A stretch of DNA of 64,000 nt from Streptomyces luteogriseus (GTDB lineage Bacteria > Actinomycetota > Actinomycetes > Streptomycetales > Streptomycetaceae), in the NCBI RefSeq assembly GCF_014205055.1, contig NZ_JACHMS010000001.1:248001-312000 (forward strand), written 5' to 3'. The notes under the pieces are model-generated. The model was not told the DNA's origin and did no database searches. It saw nothing but the letters and a program-made list of their open reading frames with translations. The first letter of the stretch is position 1. Each line of letters begins with the position of its first letter. Shown here in pieces: positions 35,704 to 43,988 of the stretch. The translations under genes and the position numbers were made by a program.

Positions 35704-36219
35704 GTGAGGATCACACCACGCAGAGGGCGATTGGTCGTCGCCACAGCCTTGGCAGCCGTACTGGGCCTTGCCTCGCCCGCCTGGGCCGTAGCGTCCAGCA
35801 CCACAGTGACTGCCGTTCCACAGTCCGCTGAGGTAGGTGCTCCGGTGCAACTGACAGCCACGGTCGACTGTCCCGCCGATCCCACCGGCGGGCTCGGCGT
35901 GACGTTCTTCGACGGCAGCACCCTGCTCGACACCGTGCCGGTCAATGCGAACGGCCAGGCCAGCTACACCGTCACGTTCACCACCACCGGTTCCCACGGC
36001 ATCACCGCCGCCTACAACGGCAACACAGAGTGCGATGCCTCCAGCAACACCACGACCGTCCAGATCACGTCTGCCCCGCCGCCAGGCCCCACCCCCGGCG
36101 GATGTCTCCTTCTCTGCAACGGGCTGATCAACTTCTCTGTCAGCGACTTCAACAACACCGTCAACGTCTATAAGCACAAGACCATGAAGAAGAAGCTGAG
36201 CAGCGCAGGGGGCGGGTGA
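35704..36219 (+). CDS. secreted Ig-like (Big_5/Ig_3-type) domain protein
   Basis: The product has 171 residues from GTG 35704, with AAGGAG nine bases upstream. A signal peptide spans about residues 1-28 (LVVATALAAVLGLASPAWA). One bacterial Ig-like domain follows: STTVTAVPQSAEVGAPVQLTATV, GVTFFDGSTLLDTVPVNANG and GSHGITAAYNGNTE. After a PPPGPTPGG linker come a CLLLC motif and a basic tail ending KTMKKKLSSAGGG. The tail is unusual for an Ig adhesin and may be a small separate module. The AT-richer sequence and the position inside the IS-bounded segment suggest acquisition. Confidence 0.8.
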   Translation: MRITPRRGRLVVATALAAVLGLASPAWAVASSTTVTAVPQSAEVGAPVQLTATVDCPADPTGGLGVTFFDGSTLLDTVPVNANGQASYTVTFTTTGSHGITAAYNGNTECDASSNTTTVQITSAPPPGPTPGGCLLLCNGLINFSVSDFNNTVNVYKHKTMKKKLSSAGGG

Positions 36220-36257
36220 GCGCTTCACTGGCGGATCCGAGCATCAAAGGAGAGCGC

Positions 36258-36501
36258 CGCAGGAAGAAGCCCTTGCGGGTCGACCATCTGGTGGCCGTAT
36301 GGCGCCCGCGCGAGGCCGCGTCGAACCTCATACGCTCGCCGAGCTCCGACTTGCCACGCGGGGAGGCGTAGCGCCAGTCGTGGGAGCCGCCACAGGAGTC
36401 CAGGCCGAAGTCTTCCGTCAGCGCCTCCACCAGGGTCGACTTCCCTGAGCCGTTCTCACCGACCAGAAAAGGTCACCGGCGCGGTGAACCGCAGCCCGTC
36501 T
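36258..36501 (-). pseudogene. fragment of an AAA-family ATPase
   Basis: On the minus strand, LRFTAPVTF in one frame is followed after one extra T by LVGENGSGKSTLVEALTEDFGL in another, the P-loop of a family whose normal form reads TFLVGENGSGKSTLVEA. It continues with GGSHDWRYASPRGKSELGERM to KGFFLR and then loses resemblance near 36258. The rest of the ATPase, including Walker B, is missing. The 5' side is cut directly by the IS630 end at 36502. A one-base insertion plus truncation at both sides makes this non-functional. Confidence 0.72.
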
Positions 36502-36569
36502 GGAGACAGTCTGATGGCCGCCGAGCCGCGGGGCGATTACCCGGCCAAGGTTGCGTGACGAACCACTGG
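36502..36569 (-). mobile_element. solo inverted end of the same IS630-family element
   Basis: The reverse complement of these 68 bases begins CCAGTGGTTCGTCACGCAAC and matches 31111-31177 with only about three differences, ending at the same internal point (CAGACTGTCTCC). No transposase sequence follows; the DNA beyond is the AAA-ATPase fragment. With the element at 31111 it forms outward-facing inverted ends around a 5.46 kb segment. Confidence 0.75.
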
Positions 36570-36632
36570 TACCGAGGCGGACGGGTAAGCTCCCCTGCTG
36601 ATCATCGGCCGACACGATCAACAGGGGGCTCC

Positions 36633-37319
36633 GTGCGGACCATGGCCACCGTGACGACGACCGCGCTCTGTCTGCTGGCGAGCGCGGCCCTGGCCGGGTG
36701 CGGGGGCGGCGGCACCGGCGAGGACAGATCCGCCGGCGACATCCTCGACGAGGCCAACTCCAGGATGCGGATGCTGAATTCCGTCACCGTCGACATCACC
36801 AACCGCACCACGAGCAGCGGCACGGTCACCAGCCACCTCGAGACCGACCTGGACGGCCGGTGCCGGTCCAGGACGACCTGATCCAAGGGCGGCACCTTGG
36901 AACAGATCCGCGTGGACGAGACCGACTACGTCCGCCCGGACCGGGCCTACCTGCAGAAGTGGAAGAACAAGCCGGGCATCACCGGCGAGCAGCACCTCTG
37001 GGTGAAGACGCCCGTGAAGCAGGCTGCTGCGGGCGGCGGACTCGCCTCCTGCGAACGGCCCTTCGACTCGTTCGGCACGGCGAAGAAGGGCGGATCAGCG
37101 CGCGTCGGAGACACCGAGGCCATCGAACTGATCGTCACCGACAAGGCGGACAAGGCGGGGACGTACACCTTTTACGTCGCCCGGGAAGGCGAGCCGTATC
37201 TGCTGAAGACGGTCTACAAGAGCGCCGCACAGCAGACGACGACGTCGTTCAGCGGTTTCGACGAGCCGCTGAACGTGCGGGCGCCGAAGCCGGGTGACGT
37301 GCTGAGCGCGGGCGGCTGA
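36633..37319 (+). pseudogene. LppX-like lipoprotein gene with an in-frame stop
   Basis: From GTG 36633 (AGGGGGC upstream) a lipoprotein signal with lipobox LAGCGG is followed by ILDEANSRMRMLNSVTVDITN, normal for LppX/LolA-like proteins. A TGA at 36879-36881 interrupts after CRSRTT. The same frame then continues without shift as SKGGTLEQIRVDETDYVRPDR through GTYTFYVAREGEPYLLKTVY to the stop at 37319. A single TGG-to-TGA change would explain it. Total length would be 228 residues, normal for the family. It starts 64 bases to the right of the IS end. A read error or very recent inactivation is possible. Confidence 0.78.
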
Positions 37320-37525
37320 ACACCCGCTCGACGGCAGCGCTTTCCGTTGGATTTCCGGTGGCAACCGGCCGAGTGGGACGAATCGTCACACCGGGGCTTG
37401 ACGGGGTGGAGTCGGGCTCGGCCTACTGGAAGGCGCAGCCGGCCGTGTCGGGGGGCAGGGCCGGCGCCGGCCCTGGGGTCGAGTCCACTCCGTGCTCCCC
37501 CGCCGGAACGCAGGTCAGGGGTCTG

Positions 37526-37903
37526 ATGGTGCGGCGACGTTGGGCAGCGGTGGTGGGCCTGGTGGCCTGCCTGCTGTTGCTGCACCTCGTCGCCCCGGGG
37601 CTCTCGGGCGAGGGGCGCGCGGCAGTCGCGGCCACGGTGGAGCCGGACGCGGCGTGGGGTGCCGGGCCCGAAGGGGCCAAAGAGGCCGAGGAGCCGTGTC
37701 CGTGCGAGGAGGAGCCGTCCGGGCGGCGGCTCGCGGCGCGCACGCCGCGGGCCGCGGGGGCGGTCGGAGTGAGTGCGACGGTGGCCGGAGCGGCCGTGCC
37801 GAGCCGGGACGGCCCGGACCTCCGTGCGACGGGAACGGGACCGCGTGCGGGGGCGGTCGGATCCGCCCCGAGCGCCGCCCGGTTGCAGACGTTTCGCTGC
37901 TGA
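37526..37903 (+). CDS. small single-span membrane protein
   Basis: The product has 125 residues from ATG 37526 (AGGGG upstream). MVRRRWAAVVGLVACLLLLHLVAPGL is a signal anchor or signal peptide. The rest is an alanine-, glycine- and arginine-rich extracytoplasmic region with an EEPCPCEEEP patch and a terminal LQTFRC ending in cysteine. The C-terminal cysteine and acidic patch are unusual; I recognise no domain. The gene lies 116 bases upstream of the acetyltransferase gene on the same strand and may be co-transcribed with it. Confidence 0.6.
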   Translation: MVRRRWAAVVGLVACLLLLHLVAPGLSGEGRAAVAATVEPDAAWGAGPEGAKEAEEPCPCEEEPSGRRLAARTPRAAGAVGVSATVAGAAVPSRDGPDLRATGTGPRAGAVGSAPSAARLQTFRC

Positions 37904-38019
37904 GTGACGGCAGTCCCGACAACGGCCTGCGCCGTGCGGCCTGAGTACTGCCCTGGTGCCGAATCGCGGTGATGCGCAGGCCTTCGTGTGTCCCCATGCC
38001 GATGACACAGGAGGCAGAG

Positions 38020-39105
38020 TTGCCCGGAAAGCACGTTGTCGTTCTGAGGCCGGACGAACTCGGTCCGAACGACCAGAAGATGTGGCGGGAGATCCGGACG
38101 GAGTCCGGCGCCCCCGCGAATCCCTTTCTCGATCCGGCGTTCACCGTGGCGGTGGGACAGGTCAGGCCGGGGGTCAGAGTGGCGGTGCTGCTGGACGACG
38201 GTTCCCCGGTGGGGTTCTTCCCGTACGAGGTGGGGGTGCTGGGGCGGGGCCGGGCCGTGGGCCTGGGGGTGTCCGACAGTCAGGGGGCCGTGCTGCGTCC
38301 CGGGATCCGGCTGGACGCGCGCCGGCTGTTACAGGTCTGCGGGCTGTCGTCCTGGGAGTTCGACAATCTGGAAGCCGGCCAGGAGGTGTTCGTGCCGCAC
38401 GCGGTCGAGGAGCTCGCCTCGCCGGTCGTCGACATCGGCGAGGGCTTCGAGGCGTACACGCGACGGCTGCGGGCGCAGTCACCGGGCTTCCTCAGACAGA
38501 CCCTGGCCAAGGAGCGCAGGCTGGTCCGACAGGTCGGCCCGGTGCGGTTCGTGTACGACGCCCGTGACCCCGCCGCGCTGCGGGCGCTGATGGAGTGGAA
38601 ATCGGCGCAGTACCGGCGGACCGGCCGGCGGGACCGGTTCGCGCAGGGGTGGATCACCGGGCTGGTGGGGCTGCTCGGGGAGAGCGAGGAGCCGGAGTGC
38701 CGCGGGGTGCTGTCCGTTCTGTACGCCGCGGACCGGCCCGTCGCCGCGCACTTCGGGCTGCGCTCGCGCACCGTGCTGTCCTGGTGGTTCCCGGCGTACG
38801 ACCGCGCGTACGCCAAGTACTCCCCCGGTCTCGTGCTGCAGTTGAGGATGCTGGAGGCCGCGGCGGCCGACGGCGTCGAGACCGTCGACCTGGGCAGCGG
38901 TCCGGCCCGCTACAAGGAGTCGCTCAAGACCCGTGACCTGCGGGTGTACGAGGGAGCGGCGGTGCGGCCGGTACCGGGCGGAGCAGCCCACTGGCTGGGC
39001 CGGGAGCCCGCACGGGCCGCCCGTCGCTTCGTGCGCAACCGGCCCCGCCTGTCCGGCGCGGCGGCGCGGACGCTCGAAGAGCTGGGCCGGCTGCGCGGCG
39101 GCTGA
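38020..39105 (+). CDS. CelD/BcsL-type GNAT acetyltransferase
   Basis: The product has 361 residues. The layout matches the 'cellulose biosynthesis CelD' acetyltransferase family: an N-terminal region with NPFLDPAFTVAVGQV and VGFFPYE, then the GNAT_6 core SPGFLRQTLAKERRL, LMEWKSAQYRRTG, and FPAYDRAYAKYSPGLVL with the ending DLGSGPARYKESLKTRD. These proteins are thought to acylate polysaccharides or related polymers. I chose TTG 38020, because AGGAGG lies exactly five bases before it and the upstream codons lack a ribosome site. It is cytoplasmic by sequence. Confidence 0.85.
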   Translation: MPGKHVVVLRPDELGPNDQKMWREIRTESGAPANPFLDPAFTVAVGQVRPGVRVAVLLDDGSPVGFFPYEVGVLGRGRAVGLGVSDSQGAVLRPGIRLDARRLLQVCGLSSWEFDNLEAGQEVFVPHAVEELASPVVDIGEGFEAYTRRLRAQSPGFLRQTLAKERRLVRQVGPVRFVYDARDPAALRALMEWKSAQYRRTGRRDRFAQGWITGLVGLLGESEEPECRGVLSVLYAADRPVAAHFGLRSRTVLSWWFPAYDRAYAKYSPGLVLQLRMLEAAAADGVETVDLGSGPARYKESLKTRDLRVYEGAAVRPVPGGAAHWLGREPARAARRFVRNRPRLSGAAARTLEELGRLRGG

Positions 39106-39109
39106 GGCG

Positions 39110-39860
39110 ACCGGCCGTCGGGCAACCGTCCAGTGCCCCGGGCGCTCGGCCCGTCGGCTGCGGCGCTCGGCCGGCCCGCCCCGTGCGCCTCGGCCCCGGC
39201 TCCAGCCCCATGGACCGTGGCCCCGGCACTCGACCCGTACGCCCTGATCCGGGCGTCCGCCCCGCGGCCCGCGTACGCGGCGCTGCATCTTTGCCCCCGC
39301 GCCCAGCCCATGGGGCATGGGACCGGCACTCGACCCGGCGCCCGGTCCATGGACCATGGACCGTGGCCCCGGCACTCCACCCGAACACCCTGATCCGGGC
39401 ACCCGCCCCGTCAACCGCGTGCGCAAGCCGTGCACCTTCGCCCCCGCGCCCGGACCACGGGCCATGGGCCCGGCACTCGACCCGGCGCCCGGGCCATGGA
39501 CCGTGCGCGCGGGCCATGGACCGTGCGCGCGGGCCATGGACCGTGACCCGGCCCGTACACCGTGTTCCAGGCGCCTGCCCCGTCGACCGCGGGCGGGCCA
39601 CACACCTTGGGCCCAGTGCACGGCCCGCGCAACGTGCCCCGGGCGACCGGCCCGTCGGCACCGGCGCCCGGTCCGCCCGCTCTTACACCGTTGCCCCGGC
39701 GCTCAGCCTGTGCACCACGGCCCGGGCGCTCGGCCCGGGCGGCCGCATCGCGCCCACGGCGCCCGGCCCGCGCATCGCGCCCCGAGCGCCGGCCCGCGCA
39801 ATGTGACCGAGCGCCCGGCCCTCGCGACGCGGCCCGGGCGCCCGGCGCGTCGAGCCGGGC
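39110..39860. repeat. degenerate tandem repeat tract, no convincing gene
   Basis: About 750 bases are built of imperfect copies of a unit of roughly 105-145 bases that starts CCATGGACCGTGGCCCCGGC. Copies begin near 39209 and 39357, with a shorter, more diverged one near 39537. A 23-base sub-repeat (GGGCCATGGACCGTGCGCGC...) is repeated exactly at 39490-39540. Several frames stay open on both strands, only because stop codons are rare at this GC content. None has a ribosome site, a domain or normal amino acid composition. It separates the acetyltransferase gene from the AMIN-like gene. Confidence 0.7.
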
Positions 39861-39868
39861 TCCGTGCG

Positions 39869-40459
39869 TCAGCCCGTGGCGGTCCAGCTGTGGGCGACGT
39901 CCACGATGACGCGGTCGTCCAGCTGCTGCACCCGGAAGGGCAGCCGGGCCCGGACGCCGAGGCCGATCTGGGTCTCGCCCTCGAAGCTGCCGGCGAACCG
40001 GGTGTCCCGGAAGGTGCGGTACCCCGTGAGGTCCACGCCCGGCAGCGGGCGCGCCACCCGGCCGGGGTAGGTGGCCGCGCCGGTCTCCGGGTCGTACGCG
40101 GGCGCGGACACCCGCACCTCGATGACGGCCCCGCCGGCCACGGGAATCTGGCGGCCCGAACCGTCCTGGTAGAGCCGGTCGACGTACTGCACCCGGTAGC
40201 CGACGCCGCTGCCCGCGCCGGGCACGTCGACGACCATCCGGTCGAAGCAGGTGTGCCGGCCGGTCCTGACGTTCGTCAGCGGTGCGACCGTGGCGCCGGC
40301 GTCGGTCTTGGCGAGGCTTCCCCAGCCGGTCGGACACGCCGTGGCGCGGGTGGTGGACTGCGTGCCGGCCGCCGGTGCGGCGCCGGCCGGGACGGACGCC
40401 ACACCCACCGTGGCGCCGACGAGTGCGAGAGTCGCGCATGCTGTTCCGATTCGTACCAT
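39869..40459 (-). CDS. secreted AMIN-like domain protein
   Basis: The product has 196 residues from ATG 40459. A signal peptide spans about residues 1-27 (CATLALVGATVGVASVPAGAAP). The mature part matches the Streptomyces AMIN-like group: ACPTGWGSLAK, VRTGRHTCFDRMVVDVPG, YRVQYVDRLYQDGSG, PGVDLTGYRTFRDTRFAG and RARLPFRVQQLDDRVIVDVAHSW. Two cysteines could form a disulfide. AMIN domains often target proteins to peptidoglycan or the cell envelope; the function here is unknown. The start is followed downstream by the repeat tract after its stop. Confidence 0.86.
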   Translation of the reverse strand: MVRIGTACATLALVGATVGVASVPAGAAPAAGTQSTTRATACPTGWGSLAKTDAGATVAPLTNVRTGRHTCFDRMVVDVPGAGSGVGYRVQYVDRLYQDGSGRQIPVAGGAVIEVRVSAPAYDPETGAATYPGRVARPLPGVDLTGYRTFRDTRFAGSFEGETQIGLGVRARLPFRVQQLDDRVIVDVAHSWTATG

Positions 40460-40608
40460 TACCGCCCCCGAGGCTTGCATTTCGCTGGTATCGGGTGAGA
40501 CGGCCGAGCGGACCGAAAGGTTGCACTTGCCGCGCCGGACCGCCGACCATGGCACATCCTGGTGGGGAGCGATTGATGTCCGGTACGTCCGTACCGGGAG
40601 GACGCGAC

Positions 40609-43176
40609 ATGGATGAGGCAGCCGCCGTACCGGACGGGCCGCTGTCGGCCGGTGGCCGGAGCCGGGACGGGGCTGACGGCCGGGGCCCGGGCGAGGACTC
40701 GGGCCGGATCGAGGATGCCCTCACGAACCCGCTGGTGGAGGCCGTGCGGGACCTCGACGGCTACGGCGGTCTGGTCTATCTGCGCTCCCGCGACCGGCGC
40801 TCGCTCGTGCTCGCGATGGTCACCGGAGTGCCCCGCTCGCTGCTCAAGAGCTGGTGGCGGGTTCCGGTGGGCGGTGCCCTGCCGATGGCGGAGGCCTACC
40901 GGCGCGACGAGACGCTGTGGCTGCCGGACGAGCGCGCCACCATGGTGCGCTTCCCGCACTTCACGGCCGGGCTCCCCTACTCCTTCGGCTCCGCCTACCA
41001 GCCCGTCCGGACCGGCGGCGAGGCCGTGGGCGTCCTGGTCGTCCTGCGCTCGGCGGCCCGGCCACCGATGGAGGCGGAGGCGGTGGAGCTCGCCCTGCGC
41101 CCCGCCGAGCGGGCCATGGAGGAGCGCCTCGACCACCTCGGCACGGGCCGGCCGGGCCCGGACGCCGTCGCCTGTCGCGTCGAGTACGACGACGACCCGA
41201 TCAGCGTCCGGCTGCCCACCTCCGCCGCCCGCCCGGTCCGGGTCGGGCTCATCGACTGGGACCTGGACAGCGACCGCTGCACGGCGGACGACGAGGCCCT
41301 CGAACTGCTCGGCATCGACCGGGCGGGCTACGGCGGCACCATCACGGACGTGGCGGCCCGGGTCAACCCCGACGACCTGCACGAACTGCGGGAGAGTCGG
41401 CACGACGCCCTGGCCGACGGCCGCGTCAGGTCCCGGCACTTCCGGGTGCGCGACGAATCCCGGGGCGAGGGGCGGACCGGATACCGGCCGGTCGAGTTGT
41501 GGGGCCACCTCGTGCACGGCGGTCCCGGCTCGGCGCGGATCCTGGTGGGCGCCCTCGTCGACGCGGGCGGCGGGCTCACCGCGGCCGAAGCGGCCGAGCG
41601 GCTGCCCGACGGGCTCTTCTCCCTGGACCAGGACGGCCGCCTGACCTACGCCAACCGCCGCTGTGAGGAACTGCTGGGCTCCGGCCGCGAGGACCTCTTC
41701 GGCCGCTACCCGTGGGAGGTGATCACCTGGCTCCGGGATCCCGCGTACGAGGACCGCTACCGGGCGGCGATGCTGTCGCAGGAGCAGGTCTCCTTCCTCG
41801 TGCGGCATCCCGACGGGAACTGGCTGAGCTTCGTGCTCTACCCGGACGTGCACGGGCTGACCGGGCGGGTCTTCCCGACCGGGCCTCCCACCGGGGCCGA
41901 GCAGGGGGCGGAGGCCGGTACCGCCACCGGCCCCGGCCTCACGGCCACCGCGCCTCCGCCCGGGCCGGTCGCCGCCGCGCGGGCCGGCGCGCTGTACCAC
42001 GTGGTGCAGATGGCGAGCGTGCTCACCGAGGCGGTCACCGTGCAGGACGTCTGCCGAGCCGTGGCCGAGCAGCTGCTGCCCGCCTTCGGCGCCCGGGAAC
42101 TCGCCCTGTACACCGTCCGCGACGGCCGGATGTACCTGTTGTGGGAGTCGGGCTACCCGGAGGGCTTCCTCACCCCGTTCGAAGGCGTCACCCTCGACAC
42201 GCAGCTGCCCGGCGTCCACGCGCTGACCACGCGGCTCCCGCTGTTCTTCGAATCGCCCGAGGACCTCTCCGTCGCCTATCCGGGCATCACCCTGGACCGC
42301 ATGAACGCCTGGTCGTTCCTGCCGCTGATCGCCTCCGGCCGCTCGGTCGGCTCCTGCATCCTCGGCTGGGACACCCCGCACCGGTTCACCCCCGACGAGC
42401 GTTCCGCCCTCACCGCGCTGAGCGGCCTGGCCGCTCAGGCGATGGAGCGGGCGCGGCTCTACGACTCGGAGTCCGCCGTCGCCCGCGGCCTCCAGGAAGG
42501 GCTGCTGCCGCACCGGCTGCCCACCGTCGAGGGCCTGCGCACCACCGGCCGCTATCTGCCCGGTACGCAGGGCATGGCGATCGGCGGCGACTGGTACGAC
42601 GTGATCACCACCGGGCGGGGCGTGGCCCTGGTCATCGGCGACGTCGAGGGGCACAGTGTCGGGGCCGCCGCGGTGATGGGGCAGTTGCGCAGTGCGGTGC
42701 ACGCCTTCGCCGCGAGCGAGCGGCCGCCGCAGGAGGTCATCACGCACACCAACCGGCTGCTGACCGAGCTGGAGTCGGACGTCTTCGCCACCTGCTGCTA
42801 CATCGAACTCGACCCGGCCACCGGCCGGGCCCTCGCGGTGCGGGCCGGCCATCCCCCGCCGCTGCTGCGCCACCCCGACGGGCGGGCCGAGACACTGGAT
42901 CTCGCGGGCGGCGTCATGCTGGGCGTGCAGCCCGACTCGGTGTACCCCGTCACGGTGCTTACCCTGGCCCCCGGCAGCGTTCTCGCCCTGTACACCGACG
43001 GGTTGGTGGAACGGCCGGGCAGCGACATCGAGACGGGCATCGACGCCGTCCGGCGCCGGTTGTCCGAGACCTCGGCGGATTCGGTGGAGCATCTCGCCGA
43101 CCGGTTGATGGGGACGGCCCGTCAGGCCCGGGAGCGGCCGGACGACGTGGCGCTGTTGCTGACGGCGTACCGGTGA
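40609..43176 (+). CDS. multi-sensor PP2C/SpoIIE-type serine phosphatase (PAS-GAF-PP2C)
   Basis: The product has 855 residues. Order: a GAF-like N-terminal region (about 30-165), a PAS-like region (about 190-310), a second PAS domain with LPDGLFSLDQDGRLTYANRRC (about 325-420), a GAF domain (about 460-610) and the SpoIIE phosphatase domain (about 630-855) with AIGGDWYDVI, VIGDVEGHSVGAAAVMGQLR, LYTDGLVERPG and DDVALLLTAY, which supply the metal-binding aspartates. It is soluble. Such phosphatases usually act on anti-sigma-factor antagonists. ATG 40609 is chosen for its GGGAGGAC ribosome site over ATG 40576. A second phosphatase of the same design lies convergent at 43989-46121. Confidence 0.9.
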   Translation: MDEAAAVPDGPLSAGGRSRDGADGRGPGEDSGRIEDALTNPLVEAVRDLDGYGGLVYLRSRDRRSLVLAMVTGVPRSLLKSWWRVPVGGALPMAEAYRRDETLWLPDERATMVRFPHFTAGLPYSFGSAYQPVRTGGEAVGVLVVLRSAARPPMEAEAVELALRPAERAMEERLDHLGTGRPGPDAVACRVEYDDDPISVRLPTSAARPVRVGLIDWDLDSDRCTADDEALELLGIDRAGYGGTITDVAARVNPDDLHELRESRHDALADGRVRSRHFRVRDESRGEGRTGYRPVELWGHLVHGGPGSARILVGALVDAGGGLTAAEAAERLPDGLFSLDQDGRLTYANRRCEELLGSGREDLFGRYPWEVITWLRDPAYEDRYRAAMLSQEQVSFLVRHPDGNWLSFVLYPDVHGLTGRVFPTGPPTGAEQGAEAGTATGPGLTATAPPPGPVAAARAGALYHVVQMASVLTEAVTVQDVCRAVAEQLLPAFGARELALYTVRDGRMYLLWESGYPEGFLTPFEGVTLDTQLPGVHALTTRLPLFFESPEDLSVAYPGITLDRMNAWSFLPLIASGRSVGSCILGWDTPHRFTPDERSALTALSGLAAQAMERARLYDSESAVARGLQEGLLPHRLPTVEGLRTTGRYLPGTQGMAIGGDWYDVITTGRGVALVIGDVEGHSVGAAAVMGQLRSAVHAFAASERPPQEVITHTNRLLTELESDVFATCCYIELDPATGRALAVRAGHPPPLLRHPDGRAETLDLAGGVMLGVQPDSVYPVTVLTLAPGSVLALYTDGLVERPGSDIETGIDAVRRRLSETSADSVEHLADRLMGTARQARERPDDVALLLTAYR

Positions 43177-43274
43177 TTGCATGGCTCGGCACAGGGCATG
43201 CCGCCCGGCGGATCGGACGGACGGCGTACGCAACGGCGCGGAGTACGGTGGGCGGACCGGCGAGCGAGGCGGTG

Positions 43275-43973
43275 ATGGCGGTGGAGTGGCAGCGGTACGC
43301 CGAGCAGATGGCGCTGCTCGCCCGGGATCTGGTCAAGCGGGATTCGGTCCAGGCGACGCTGGACGCGATCGCGGAGTCGGCGGTGAAGCTGATCGAGGGC
43401 TGCGACGCGGCGGGGATCCTCACGGTCTCGAAGGGGCGGGCCGTGACGCTGGCCGTGTGCGGCGACATCGTCGAGGAGTCGGACCGGCTGCAGGGCGAGC
43501 TCGGCGAGGGGCCGTGCTTCGACGCCGCGCGCCGCGTGGACGGGGAGCGGCTGTTCCGGATCGCCGACATGACCCGGCCGCAGCCGTCCTGGCCGCGGTA
43601 CAGCCGGGCGGCCCGCGACCTCGGGATCGGCAGCATGACCGGCGTTCTGCTCTACACCCACGAGGAGGACTTCGGTGCGCTGAACCTCTACTCGCGCCGC
43701 CCCGGGGCGTTCGGCAAGGACATCGAGGCCGCGGGGTGGCTGCTCGCCTCGCACGCAGCCGTCGCCCTGGCCACCGCCCGCACCGTCGACCAGCTCGAAC
43801 ACGCCCTGGACACCCGGCACGCCATCGGTGAGGCCATGGGGATCCTGATGGAACGCCACCGGATGAGCGAGGACGAGGCCTTCGGTGTGCTGCGGCGCAT
43901 CTCGCAGGACCACAACCTCAAGCTGCGCGACGTGGCCCGGCGGGTCCGGGACAACCACCCCGACCAGGTCTGA
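43275..43973 (+). CDS. GAF-ANTAR domain RNA-binding regulator
   Basis: The product has 232 residues. A GAF domain (about 25-160) includes LIEGCDAAGILTVSKG, GELGEGPCFDAA and GVLLYTHEEDFGALNLYS. The ANTAR domain (about 172-226) reads ALDTRHAIGEAMGILMERHR then EDEAFGVLRRISQDHNLKLRDVA. ANTAR domains bind paired hairpins in mRNA leaders and prevent termination. It follows the phosphatase gene on the same strand and ends 15 bases from the convergent second phosphatase stop. The GAF input is unknown. A longer frame upstream has no convincing start. Confidence 0.92.
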   Translation: MAVEWQRYAEQMALLARDLVKRDSVQATLDAIAESAVKLIEGCDAAGILTVSKGRAVTLAVCGDIVEESDRLQGELGEGPCFDAARRVDGERLFRIADMTRPQPSWPRYSRAARDLGIGSMTGVLLYTHEEDFGALNLYSRRPGAFGKDIEAAGWLLASHAAVALATARTVDQLEHALDTRHAIGEAMGILMERHRMSEDEAFGVLRRISQDHNLKLRDVARRVRDNHPDQV

Positions 43974-43988
43974 GGGCCCGGTTCGGCC

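Noticed and set aside
36418..36621. Small minus-strand frame across the IS end
   Set aside because: It joins IS sequence to the ATPase fragment in a non-family frame; no support for translation.
39183..39806. Repeat-bearing 207-residue frame in the repeat tract
   Set aside because: Open only because stop codons are rare at this GC content; other frames on both strands are equally open, with no ribosome site and abnormal composition.
39110..39860. CRISPR array in the repeat tract
   Set aside because: Units are long, imperfect and irregularly spaced, without short identical repeats and unique spacers; no cas genes are near.
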